A model generated the notes under the pieces. That model was not told where the DNA came from and did no database searches. It saw only the letters and a program-made list of their open reading frames with translations. 64,000 bases of DNA, from contig BFEA01000007.1 of the NCBI GenBank assembly GCA_003427395.1, positions 4,471,248-4,535,247 of the forward strand. Direction: 5' to 3'. The position numbers and the translations under genes were made by a program. Below, in pieces: positions 42,716 through 53,763 of the stretch. The DNA is from Chara braunii (lineage: Eukaryota > Streptophyta > Charophyceae > Charales > Characeae). Each line of letters begins with the position of its first letter. Positions within the stretch are counted from its first letter, which is position 1.

Positions 42716-45700
42716 CTGTTATGTTTGATGAGGTTGTGCTACCAGAATTGGAGTGTGAGGTGGCAACAACTTGACGTGGTGGCAGTTGGCACGCGGCGCA
42801 TTATGAAATCTGCGTGAGGAGTGAATGTTGGTGGCATAGAACCATCAGGGACCACTTGGGACCGGTTGGGATAGACGTGGAACGAGTTGGGACTGTCTTG
42901 GAAACAACATTTTTTTTTTAGGGGGACTCGTGCGACTTGCCGCCGTCGAATCTGGGACTACCGCGTGTGGGACGTGCGAGTCAGGAACAAATTGGGACAA
43001 GCAGTTGATTTGAGACTTACCTTGGGACTGCAGTTTTCTTTGGCGACAAATATATTCTTTCTTGACTTTCTTGAGTGAGCCAGGGCATGTTCGACACCAC
43101 TTCACTCAAGGTCACTCAGTAGACGACTCAGACTCCCTTCACACCTGTGTGCACCCACACATTGCTTGACCCTTTCGCTTTGAATGTTCAGAAGAAAAGG
43201 TTGAGTGGGATTGTGGGCGTCATGCATGAGTGAAAAGGTGGGTCTGATGTGAATAGTGGGACTTTGCTTGTGTTGTGCAGGTAGGTAGAAGGATGCTTGC
43301 AAAGGAGATTGATTATGCCTATTTGAGAAAATGGAAAAGGAGTGTCTTCTCTTGACTTCTCACCTGCCTGTATGCCAAAAAGGGTTGGTTGTTTTGAATT
43401 AATTTTGTGCGCACCGTAAAACGAGTTCGATTGAAATATAGCAGATAAGGTCAGATGGACTTAGCCTTTCCCAAGGATTGACCCTTTCTATCCTGGATGA
43501 CTTTATCCACCTTTACATGTCCAAATGATTCTCATTCTCCATCACCTCTGAACTTTTTTCGTCTAAATTACCTTAGGCACGAGAGGATGAAAACAACTGA
43601 AAATTTCCTTGTGGTGAACACATTCTCTTTCTTCAGGAAGCATATGGGGCGAGGGTTCGTTGCTTTAGGAGCCGACCCTGTTATCGACCCAAAATGGACC
43701 GTTCTACGGGGGGCTACTTTGCCGATTCGGTGGAGACGGCCTGACTTCTGAGATCCGAGTCTTGACTTCTGAGATCCGAGTCTTGTGCTCAGGCGAGGAG
43801 GAGGAACACCCCAGACAACTTCCTAGAGGGAGAGACATGCAACACCTCAAGCAATGCCCCTGATCAAGAATCATTCGGAGAACAGCCTGTCATCCAAGAA
43901 GATTGAAGAAACGTATGGAGACGGGCGTGTGCGTGTTCAATCTTAGGTCGGCGGTATGATGGAATGAATAGCTTAGGCAGCGCATGTCATCAAGTCAAAA
44001 CCAAGACAGACCGACTACCTTGTCGGCTGCATTAAGGTTATTGTTGAAAGTCAACTCCTCGTTGGCGGTTGTATGATTTTGTGGAATTCGACCCGGGGTG
44101 GTCGGATTTTATTTTTATATTGTATTGTAGGATGTATCAAATAATGATTTATATTCGTTCGGTTATCATTTCAGATTGGATATATGTTTATGTCGACTAC
44201 GGTCGATTCTTTATTATGTAACTATGTGTGGTTGTTATGTCTTTTTGTTTAACTGGTGACCAAAGGGACTAGGAAAGTGGGTTCTCACACTTGGTTGAGA
44301 CCGTTCTAGTCGACTGGCGTACGCTTCGTACTTAGGAGATCAGTGCCCTAAGGAACGGACGACCTCAGGGTTCAATAGGTGTTTTAACCGCGTGTACCTA
44401 TACTACGGCGAGCGAGCAAATGCCCTCGACTGACCCACCTCTGCAACTGCATGTAAAAACGTTCGCCCGTGGGTCAGTAGCTCGGTAGGGATACGCCCCT
44501 AGGGGTGGTGACAGCCCCTTAAGGAAGCAAACTTATGCCCCACAAGAACCTATCCTGTCATAGGGGACCGCGGGATGTACAGCCGGAGCACTCAGTTAGA
44601 GCGGCGAAGAGACAATGCGACCACGACCGTCTCGGCGGTCTGCGGGATTAATTATGTCGTCGTCCCCGAGTTGTCTCCGCTTTTGTTTTTGTTTTAACTC
44701 CTGCATGGCATGGCCGGGCTGGCTCCCACCTCTTCTCGATAAAAGGCGGGGGCAGATGCGTTCGACAACGGAATATGTATGTCAATGTTCGTGTGTAGTG
44801 TTGAACATATGCAGAATGTGTGTGTGTGTGTGTGTATATATGTGTGCGTGTCCACAAAACTATTTTGCGTGTTTGTTCCTTAGCATGTGCATTATACATG
44901 TATATGTGTGTATTATTACCTTTATATGTTTTAAAGCATATGCAGTGTGTGTGATATAGTAATACAGAGTATTCGTTGTGCGTATATGTGACAAACTTCT
45001 TTAGATTTTTGTGGTTTAGCTGCACAGTATGTGTAAGTGTGAGTATGTGTTGTTTTCTGTGTGTGCAGCGTGTGTATGTATTATAAACCTCTTTACTTGT
45101 GAAGCAACTCGCAATATATGAAAAAAACAAATACGGAAATCAAGCCTGTCAGCGCAATAACCTTGATGAGTAAATCCAATTTCGAAACATCCATAGTTTT
45201 ATACCAAACAACTAAAAACCTAGTAAGTCGAGTAGGTTTAAAATTTGTTGTCAGACGTATCAACCCGGGTGCACATCTGAAGACCTATGTGCACGAGAGT
45301 TTTTCCGACTGTATCACGCATTACATAACTTGGTATGTCACAAACTTTCAAAAGCGGGGTGCCCCTTCGCCCGAGTGTGTCAACTATACTTCTTGCAGAT
45401 CCGAGAGAAGGTTAACATCTACGTATCACCGTGTTCACGTTTGGGGGCGAACGTGAACAAGCGTCCAAAACCCTCCGAACGCAAACATAAAAAAAAAAAA
45501 AAAAAACAATTTTAAAAAAAATCTGCAACAAATATATGTTATGTAAAATAATAATAAAAGCAACTTTTGCCTTGGAGTCATGTTCAAATTCATAACCAAT
45601 CATGAGTTAAAAATCAAAAACCAAATATATATATTTTTTATTTTTTATTTTTTTTTTTACGGAAAAAAAATTATGTTCGTCCGAACATGTTCGCGAGCTG

Positions 45701-45879
45701 TTCGCGTCAACGCGCAAACAAGTTCGTGCAAAAGTGAAGGGTCGCGAACACATTCGTCGTGCTACGCACGTTAACATATATATTTTTTACGGATCCAATA
45801 GAAGTTTAACAAATATCTATATTTTCATGTAATTTTCAGTCGCTTCTGACTGGTGTCGGGTACTTGGATGGGGAGATTT

Positions 45880-46530
45880 GAAACCGCTTTTAGAAGCTTC
45901 AACTACTTCAGGTCATTTCAGAGGTTTCATTTCCCCATCTATAATTTATTAAATGACATGAAGTGACCCAACAATTATGAAAACGGTTTCAAGTCCCCTC
46001 ATCCACATATTTGGACGGGGAAACGTGAAACCACGTTCAGAATCTTCAGCCACTTCAGGGCTTTACAGAGGTTTCAGGTCTCCCTACCTGAAACTCATGA
46101 AATAACATAAAGTGGATGAAGCTTCTGAAAGTGGTTTCAAGTCCCTCTATCCAGACATTTGGATTGAGAGACTTGAAACCGCTTTCATAAGCTTCAACTT
46201 CTTCAGGTCATTTCAAAGATGCCATGTCTTCCCATATGAAACTCCTGAAATGACTTGAAGTGGCAGAAAATTTGAAAGTGGTTTCAAATGCGTCGATCCA
46301 AATATTTGGATGGGAGGATACGCAACTGCTTTCAGAAGCTTCAACCACTTCAGGTTATTTCCAAGGTTCAAGTTGCCCCACCTGAAACTCTTGAAATGAC
46401 ATGAAGTGGCATACAACAACGTTGTATTAAAAAAAAAGCAGGTGACCCCCCCAAATAAATTTACCTCGAAACCAAACCTGAAACTCTTGAAACGACTTGA
46501 AGTGTTTTTATGTCATTTCAACTACTTAAG
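45880..46530. repeat. Satellite D, diverged units in duplication copy 1
   Basis: Units of GGTTTCA(A/G)(G/A)T ... CTTCAGGTCATTTCAGAGGT and CCTGAAACTC(A/T)TGAAATGAC, with the same internal inverted symmetry as 5346-6290 but more decayed. Confidence 0.85.
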
Positions 46531-47639
46531 CCCTCTGCTAACAAACTTCAAAATTTTTAATTCTAAATTTTCAGTACGTCATTAACCACTTATGCTTGTG
46601 ATCCCACGATCACTGTTTTATGCATATTTATTGAGAAAAGAACAAACTCTTAATTCCTCTTCTCTCTCGTACAAAGAGAGTTTCTTGCCAATTCCCCACC
46701 TCCTCACGTATGCCCAATCCCAATGAGGAGCGGGTTTGACATAAGCCTATGGGCTATAACATTTTCAATATTTTTCTCTTGTTGAAGTTTGAGCCAGAAT
46801 CTCGATGGCAGAAGAATTATTTCGATGGCGGATGTGTGGAGGGCGTCATGATCACTGATGATTGGATTCACACTTTTTTTCCAGAAATCGAGCAGGTATC
46901 TTTTTCACTATTATTCTTGTTCATAAATTTAGCAGTTATTGTTTTCACCATTGGACTATTTGTGATATGATGGTTGGGAGGCATTGAACCATTATTTATG
47001 GGTCTTTCTTCGATTTTTCTCTTACCATAAAATTGTAGTGAACATGTCCGACGTGTTGCACTAATGTTACACACTTCTGGGCATGTGATGTCACATGAAG
47101 AATTATTGAAAGAGAAACATTGGACCCGGTTTTCGACAGGTGACGCTTACTCACCATCCCGGATAGCAGCCCCGACCCAGCAGTCTGATTGGGAAAAGAA
47201 AAGGAAGAAGCTTATTATCTCAGCTGGTTGGCAACAAGTATGCCCCAGGTGGTCATGGGGATTCATGACCTCCTGAATGCTTTACTTGCATGCCTTGCCA
47301 GCTGAGCTAAGACCTTTTCCTATTTTTATGAGTCAAATCTTAACAGAAAGTTTTTTCAGGTTTTTTCTATTATTAGTATTTTGAGGAACTCCAACCACAT
47401 CCATGTTCATGCCTCCAACGACAGAACATGCAGAGCGGCTGGGATACTTGCTACAGTTGGTGGTCGACACTGATCAGGTGTCAGCAGATAGCATTACAAA
47501 CCATGCCATCTGTTACAATTGCGTCTCCCTTCCAATCCCCTTCCTTTATGAACATCAACAATATATTATGAATGTCAATTGGGGGGGGTCAACGGGTTAC
47601 CTCTCCATTTCATCGAAGAAGTATGTCCAGGAAGGTATA
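46531..47639 (+). repeat. Dispersed repeat R3, copy beta
   Basis: Matches alpha (34936-36236) and gamma (58840-59688). Gamma lacks about 300 bp present here around 46620-46870 (junction at CCCACGAT...TCACA). No gene called. Confidence 0.85.
47250..47314 (-). other. tRNA-derived relic in R3 beta
   Basis: The minus strand reads GGTC-TTAGCTCAGCTGGCAAGG (a perfect A box), then ATGC-AAGTAAA-GCAT, a 4-bp stem with a 7-nt loop whose central triplet is GTA. It ends GGAGGTCATG-AATCCCCATGACC, which looks like a T arm that has lost about six bases of its TTCGA loop. GGTC and GACC close the ends. It is not a functional tRNA; a SINE-like origin is likely. Confidence 0.45.
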
Positions 47640-48108
47640 CTACCGTCTTCCCCCGAATATAAAGCATATGCGTTGTAAACGAATACAACACATACAATGC
47701 GTTGTATTTGTTTACAACGCATATGCGTTATATTCAAGTCAACGAGACCAACTTTACCTGCACAAGGGGGTCGGGTCCAGTCTGGATCAGTTCTGGACCA
47801 CGACTGGGAGCCTCAAAGCCTTGACAAAAAGGTAAAAGTGAAGCAGTAACGTAGCTTTCTATGTTCTGGGTTGAGTTTCATTCCTTTCCCCTACTTGGTC
47901 CCTTGCTCCACTCCTCAGCAAATATGCAACATGAGAATGGATCTTCTGCTAGAACGTGGACAAAAACAACCCTTTTTTTTTTTGTCTCAGTGACCACGGT
48001 AGTACATCACGACCTTAGTGAGTGGCTTTCTTATTTTTCCACTTTCTGGGCCTCACCACATTCTTGCCTGTCAGAAGCGTCATGTTTTTGGTTGTCAGAA
48101 ACACCTTC

Positions 48109-48176
<68 letters not shown>

Positions 48177-48413
48177 ATGCTACCAAAGTAGGCGTTGACA
48201 TTCAGGAAAAAAAAAGATATATTTGAATACAACAATGTTTCTCTTCCTGAAATTCAAATATAACGCATATGGGTATTATTCGAATAGAACGAATATGCGT
48301 TATATTTGCAGTGCTCTTGTATTCGGAAAAAAAATGTATAACTTTTTAAAAAACGTTTTTTGGGGAAAACTCGAATACAACGTATATGCGTTATGTTCAG
48401 GGGAAGACGGTAG
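47640..48413. mobile_element. Inverted-repeat element with ATATGCGTT palindromes, copy 1
   Basis: The left end CTACCGTCTTCCCCCGAATA is mirrored by the right end (TGTTCAGGGGAAGACGGTAG). Just inside, the left end contains a palindrome (GCATATGCGTTGTAAACGAA at 47664 pairing with the stretch ending 47726), and a second (arms near 48256-48306) lies toward the right end. All are built on the self-complementary word AACGCATATGCGTT or close variants. An (AG)n tract occupies 48111-48173. No protein pattern is visible. I could not define a target-site duplication. Confidence 0.6.
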
Positions 48414-48431
48414 CCAGCAGTGTTGAACCCA

Positions 48432-48480
48432 TGATCTTCTGAATTCCACTTGTGCGCCTTACCATTTGAGGTTGGTGACT
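48432..48480 (-). other. tRNA-derived relic beside the inverted-repeat element
   Basis: The minus strand reads ACCTCAAATGGTAAGGC (A-box-like) ... ATTCAGAAGATCATGGGTTCAA, with a good B box (GGGTTCAA). It aligns with the relic at 47250-47314 (GGNAAGGC...AAGTNNA...TTCAGNAGNTCATG), so the two have a common tRNA ancestor and the same orientation. Confidence 0.4.
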
Positions 48481-48889
48481 GAGTAATTCAATGATCTTGT
48501 TTCGCGACAACAAAGTAAAGACTCTTTTACGAAACGAATTGTTCTGTTCCTTTTTTTTTTCTTAACTTAAACCGTTCATCCATTGCATGAAATGATCGAG
48601 GTCGGCATCCTCAGTTTCTACCCGGAATGTTATCGTCTGGGTGCGTTACCCAGTTTCGCTTACAGGGTGTGAACCCTGCAGGGGACCAACCCCCTGATAA
48701 GACAAACAAACTTGCAAAAACCAACACCAGATACATATAGGCTGCAATACTGGATCTTTCGAACTCTTACTGCGAAACCTCTCTGACCCCACCTAGTAAT
48801 TCAACCTGCCTACCTATGTCCAATTCGGCAGGCAACCATACTGTTAACCTTCCTGCTACGGAAGGTTGGAACTTAAACGAGTTCCCGTA

Positions 48890-51352
48890 GCCAGTGAGCA
48901 CTCATTCCCGCCCCACTTGCCTCAATCTGCTACCTTCCTACTGCAGAACAGAATCGAGCGCTCAGGTACATCAACTGGCGTCGACAAGCCAGTTATCCAA
49001 CACCACTTTTTTTCCCACTACCTTGGCTAGTCTTTCATTCATGGCCCAGGTCTCTTCAAACCAACTAAGACCTCCTGTTCTTTGTCTGGAACTATAAACT
49101 TTCCTTCTCCGGTCACTCAGTATTACCAATCTGATATGTATCTTCACTGATGCTTTAATGACTGAGTCTGCAAGGAACCTCCCTTCAAAAACACATTTGT
49201 TTCTGACTTCCCATACTACCAATGATAGGCAGACTCTCAATGCCTGGGCAATGTAGCCCCAACCTTTATGCAACGAAAATTCCTCTTGGACTCCCCCAAG
49301 AAGGATCCATTGTTCATCCCAAGGGAAAGTTGGACCACTGATGCATTCCCACTGTGCTTTCCACCAGTCCCATATACAAGCAGAGAAGGGGCATGCGAGC
49401 CAGAGGTGCGTGGTTGATTCGTACGGCCCCTTGCATCTGCTACATTGAAGAGAGATCTGCATGCCTCGTTCCGCCAGCTATACCGCGGACAGGGTGGCCA
49501 TCAGAAAGAGGACTCATAGCAGTGAGGCAGCTCTCGGAAATGGGGCCAATTTCAGCTGCTGCCAGCATCTCCTGTAAGACATCGCAAGATCTCAGGTTCC
49601 TCAAAGGCGATGACTTGGGACCAACGACTGACAACTGCCATCTGAGGGGTGCGGCGCAGTGTGGTGAGGTTGTAGCCCACTGTCGAAGTGTAATCCATTA
49701 CCTAGGATCCCTCGAAGATGAGTTGGGAACCTCTCCACAACCACATCCATGGATCCAACTTTAGTTTACGGATCGGAGTGTCATTGGTCCATAGGAAGCA
49801 CGTCAAAGTTTTATCCTCATCACAACTTTCCCGAATTATGATCTGCACCAAATTACCAAGTGGTCTTAAGGGTCCGCTCAGGGAGTCCTCATCCCTTATC
49901 ATCAGTTGTTGAGAGTGGGCTTGCCTTTCCCAGACCGAGAAGAATCTGGTTCCATCTATGTTTGTGTCCAACAACTTCCAGAAGATATGTGGTTTCTCGT
50001 CCGATTCCTGCATAAACCAAGTGTCGGGTGGGGGTCCCATGTGGGCTCAGGATGTCATGCCAGGTTCTTGGGATGACGTTCAGCAAATTAGCGAACCTTG
50101 TGTCGATTTGTCCCAACCTTCCGAGCTTCTCCTTCAGTTCTCGTAGAAAGAGTCATTGACCGATATAGTCATTTCAGATGTCCGCCACTCTAAGAACCCC
50201 TCTTTCGGCCCAATCGCTACCGAAAGCCTCTTTTGCACAGCGTGCTGAGAAGGGTCTCCCAATGAAAGTCAGTATGGCAGGGTTGTCAAATAAAGGTTGG
50301 GAAAACACTTCTTACTTCGTTGTCGGGGCTGTCCAGGTGCGGGGGCCCACTCTCCTCTAGGCCTGTAGGACTCCTTTCCAAAATTTTAACTTGATCCGCC
50401 ATCTCAGGAAGGACTCCATTATACAACAGGTCCATACATCCTCTACTCTTGGCAATTTTCAATCTTCGGCAAACAACTGTTTTCCCAGCATAACCTAGTG
50501 ATTTCCATAATCATTGTATATGGCTCTGGTAACCCATTTTACTAACAATGCATCGTTTTGCCTGCCTAAGTCCAGCATACCTAGGCCACCTCTCGATCAG
50601 TCGCAACAGATTAACTCCCATGCAACTTTCGAAATAAAGCCTGCCTCCTTTTTCCCGAAGGGTTTCCAGATGAACTTTATGGCTACCCTTCGGACAATTT
50701 TGAGTAACTGTCTGCTTAGCACTCTTACGGTGCCTACAAACCATAGCAATGAAAATCGAGCCACATTTGTAACTAACGCTCTCCCAAACAGTGACAAGTG
50801 TTGGGCTGGGCTCCACACTGCTATACGCCTGATAACCTTCTGTTGTAGAAGATCGTTCTGAGCATCTACACGTCTACTGAGTGCGATCTGGACCCCTAAG
50901 TGGCGTTCTGCATTACCGCTGGCAACTTGTTTCATCCCCCACTCAACAGTGAGTGCATACCTGTCCAGAAGGAAGATCACTAATTTGTTTCAATTTACAG
51001 CAGCTTTGGATAACTCGGCGTATTCCACTAGACAGACTTTCAACGCAGTGAGGGATTCAACTGTGTTTTCTGAGACGGCCATTAGGTTGTCCACTAGGGC
51101 CTTGACCCGACACTCCAGGTGTTGTGTAGGTATGCCTCTGATGTGTGGGTGCGTTCTGATGTTATTCACAAGCACTTCAATTGGAGGACGAACAACAGGG
51201 GTGCCAACGGGCACCCTTGCCGTAGGGATCAGGATAGTGCAAAAGGTGAGGAGATACCATTGATGGAGATAAATGTTGTAGAGAGGGTGTAAAGTGCGAA
51301 AACCCATCTGCAAAAAATTGGTCCAAAGTTCATCACATGGAGTGTGGTGAGA
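48890..51352 (-). pseudogene. LINE (non-LTR retrotransposon) RT C-terminal half, decayed
   Basis: Minus strand. RT motif RQGCPLAPLLFVL lies at about 51190-51232. The catalytic YADD position reads LVDN (ALVDNLMAVSENTVESL, near 51085-51105, in another frame), so the second Asp is lost. GNAERHLGVQIAL and SLFGRALVTN follow (50980-50600), as in plant LINE RT-connection regions. 49462-48971 carries a zf-RVT-like finger, C7-x2-C10-x8-H19-x4-C24, with STTHLWLACPF. Several frameshifts and stops separate the pieces. The 5' part runs into the assembly gap. It can no longer encode a working polymerase. Confidence 0.85.
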
Positions 51353-51354
51353 AC

Positions 51355-51924
51355 NNNNNNNNNNNNNNNNNNNNNNNNNNNNNNNNNNNNNNNNNNNNNN
51401 NNNNNNNNNNNNNNNNNNNNNNNNNNNNNNNNNNNNNNNNNNNNNNNNNNNNNNNNNNNNNNNNNNNNNNNNNNNNNNNNNNNNNNNNNNNNNNNNNNNN
51501 NNNNNNNNNNNNNNNNNNNNNNNNNNNNNNNNNNNNNNNNNNNNNNNNNNNNNNNNNNNNNNNNNNNNNNNNNNNNNNNNNNNNNNNNNNNNNNNNNNNN
51601 NNNNNNNNNNNNNNNNNNNNNNNNNNNNNNNNNNNNNNNNNNNNNNNNNNNNNNNNNNNNNNNNNNNNNNNNNNNNNNNNNNNNNNNNNNNNNNNNNNNN
51701 NNNNNNNNNNNNNNNNNNNNNNNNNNNNNNNNNNNNNNNNNNNNNNNNNNNNNNNNNNNNNNNNNNNNNNNNNNNNNNNNNNNNNNNNNNNNNNNNNNNN
51801 NNNNNNNNNNNNNNNNNNNNNNNNNNNNNNNNNNNNNNNNNNNNNNNNNNNNNNNNNNNNNNNNNNNNNNNNNNNNNNNNNNNNNNNNNNNNNNNNNNNN
51901 NNNNNNNNNNNNNNNNNNNNNNNN
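51355..51924. other. Assembly gap (570 N)
   Basis: Unsequenced. The flanks match 61492 and 61981 in duplication copy 2, where about 488 bp hold LINE RT sequence and a long poly-A run, so similar content is expected here. Confidence 0.99.
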
Positions 51925-52039
51925 GAACGCATCTACCCAGAAACATAGTCAGTTTCGTTTTTTGTATGTGTTTTGCTTTCTTTTTTTGGTGATCCGCGTT
52001 TAGTGCCCTGCCAACGAGATGCAAGGCGCATTCCACGGG

Positions 52040-52440
52040 CAACTGACACTTTGCAATGGGGGGCGTATTCTCACTCGTACTCCAGATTCTGTATCCAGTT
52101 GCTTTCACGTCCAAAGTGTTGTTGATTTTTTGTTTTTTTTTGCTTTTTTTTTTTTTTCTTCTGCTGTCGTGATTACAACAGGGTTGCAATGGCCGTTGGG
52201 AGGGCATACTATCACAGGTACTCCAGATTCTGAATCTAGTTGCTTTCACGTCAAAGAGTTGTTGCTGAATTTTTGATTTTTTTCTTTTGTTTTTTCCTGT
52301 TGCCGTGATTTCAGCAAAGTTGTAACGCCCGTTGAAGGTGCATAATCTCACATGTACCCCAGAATCTGCATCCGACTGCTTGCACGTCCCTAGCGTAGTT
52401 GATTTCTTTTTTTTTTTTCTTTTTTTTTTCCATTTCCGAA
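52040..52440. repeat. About 140-bp tandem repeat, 3 units
   Basis: ACTCCAGATTCT recurs at 52079, 52220 and 52356 (141 and 136 bp). Each unit contains a T-rich tract, then CTGCTG(T)CGTGATTACAGCAG, a hairpin (perfect in copy 2 at 62217), then (G/A)CCGTTG(G)GAGGG. The same array lies at 62110-62480. Confidence 0.85.
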
Positions 52441-52514
52441 GAGAAGCATAAAGGAAAACACAATGGAACCCAGGCTCAGGGTTGGGAAAAACAGGCTCGG
52501 AGGTACTAGTGGTT

Positions 52515-52945
52515 TAAACCACCAGTACTTGGCCCAACTATTGAAGCCGAGCCTGAATTATGCCTGCGTGCCGATTTTCGCCGAGCCTCTGTCAAAAGAA
52601 AGAAAAAGTCGGTACCGGTACTGGTACCGCGTTTCGACATTGCGGCCTCTTTTGTTGGTTTTCTTTGACGGCCATCTTGTAGTCCTTTCGCCAGTACGTG
52701 CACATCAGTTCTGTACAGAGTAGCGTTAGGTTTATTTTTTTTTCCTTTTCGTCTTTTCGGTTTCCGTACAGTCACCGCGTGAGGCCTCAAGGCTGCGTGG
52801 CGATGTTTTTGCTCCGTTCGTTCCCGCCTCCGCCGTCTTCGTGTTCTCCTGCCTGACCGCCATCGCTCCTACACCGTTGCACTGTCAATCGCCCCGCGTG
52901 GCCATCAATGCCACAACTTACACTACATTCATGAAGATGGCAACG

Positions 52946-53025
<80 letters not shown>

Positions 53026-53026
53026 N

Positions 53027-53117
<91 letters not shown>

Positions 53118-53560
53118 GTCTTTCCCCTAACGAAAGGCAGCGCGTTCGACTGTCCCGTCTCTCTTAGAGAGAGAGAGAGAGACTCGTGCACGCGACGGGC
53201 TGGACGTGGAAGCGTGCCGATGGCAGACCGGGCGGACAAGGTCGCACGTGCAAGCACCCACCGGCCACCGCTCGGCGTGAAACCGCCTGTCTGTTGTTTT
53301 TTTTTTTTTTTTTTTTTTTTCCGCCTTTCGGTTCACGACAACTTTCGTCCGTATAGCTCAATGATTTCCGTACGTTGGTTGGCCGGCCAGGCACAAACGG
53401 TCGTAAACCTATGTCCGTTGCCGAACTACCCGCCTTGTCCCGTCTGGGCCCGCGAGGCTTTCACAAATAAAACTGCCGAATCGGCCCCGAGGCCTTGGGG
53501 TCGCGGCGCGTACACGGGAAGGCCCCGAGGCCGATGTACGGGCCAAGTACTGGTGGTTTA
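52515..53560. mobile_element. TIR-bounded element, copy 1 (1046 bp)
   Basis: Inner left end CCACCAGTACTTGGCCC and right end GGGCCAAGTACTGGTGG are perfect inverted repeats, each next to TTTA(AA). The left end is itself the centre of a palindrome around TTTAAA, so the exact end and target duplication are ambiguous (TTA/TTAA/TTTAAA all fit). The interior holds GGTACC-rich DNA and a long (CT)n tract (52947-53115) but no protein pattern. Its right end coincides with the end of duplication copy 1. Confidence 0.6.
52947..53115. repeat. (CT)n microsatellite, about 84 units
   Basis: An almost pure CT tract with one N. The equivalent tract in copy 2 (63035-63073) is only about 20 units. Confidence 0.97.
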
Positions 53561-53763
53561 CGAAGGGAGATAGACGTCAATTCCTGATATCGACCTTGTC
53601 TCCTTTCTTGTACAACACTGTGATTATGACATGTGCCATACCTGCAGAGATGTGTCCGCCCGTAAGAATTTCGTTGTAAATGACGACCAAATGAGGGATG
53701 AGAACCCGACCATGTTGTTGGTGCACTTCTACTGGAATACCATCTCTACCGGGGGCTTTGCCC
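53561..53763 (-). pseudogene. LINE reverse-transcriptase fragment at the duplication junction
   Basis: The minus strand reads GKAPGRDGIPVEVH, then LVVIYNEILTGG, AGMAHVIITVLYKKGDKVDI and RN-stop-RL. This is the N-terminal RT signature of plant-type LINEs (K-x-PG-x-DG-x-P...E, then ...L..KKGD...D..NWRP). The stop is TGA where TGG (Trp) is expected. Only about 65 codons remain, and both ends are cut exactly at the borders of the flanking duplication copies. Confidence 0.85.

Larger units (their letters stand above)
42580..53560 (+). repeat. Segmental duplication, copy 1 (about 11.0 kb)
   Basis: Collinear with 53764-63392 in direct orientation. It holds, left to right, minisatellite units, about 3 kb of unrecognised DNA (42720-45820), D satellite, repeat R3 (beta), a 774-bp inverted-repeat element, a LINE fragment, an assembly gap, a three-unit 140-bp repeat and a TIR element with a long (CT)n tract. 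Differences from copy 2: the extra 1.9 kb of LINE DNA (48915-50805) is present here and missing there; the hAT-like element and a 0.6-kb nested duplication are absent here. A 21-bp direct repeat (TTCTGAGATCCGAGTCTTGA) at 43743-43783 is doubled here and single in copy 2. Confidence 0.9.

Noticed and set aside
43550-43750. About 66-codon peptide (...LVVNTFSFFRKHMGRGFVAL...) open in both duplication copies (also 54770-54965), preceded by a splice-acceptor-like TTACCTTAG
   Set aside because: Of roughly ten codon differences between the copies, about eight change the amino acid. That is neutral drift since a recent duplication, not protein conservation.
47064-47276. 70-codon peptide (MSHEELLK ... 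QQSDWEKKRKKL) kept in repeat R3 beta, gamma and partly alpha
   Set aside because: Differences between beta and gamma are almost all amino-acid-changing, and alpha has a stop in it. It is repeat sequence that happens to be open.
51333-52351. Open frames of 199-453 codons spanning the assembly gap
   Set aside because: They are made mostly of N; only the LINE-derived end contains real sequence.
52787-53257. Arg-Glu repeat frames over (CT)n/(AG)n tracts (also 4389-4673, 33616-34065, 47861-48226, 60088-60294)
   Set aside because: Dinucleotide microsatellites translate into Arg-Glu or Ser-Leu repeats in every frame; tract length differs between duplication copies.
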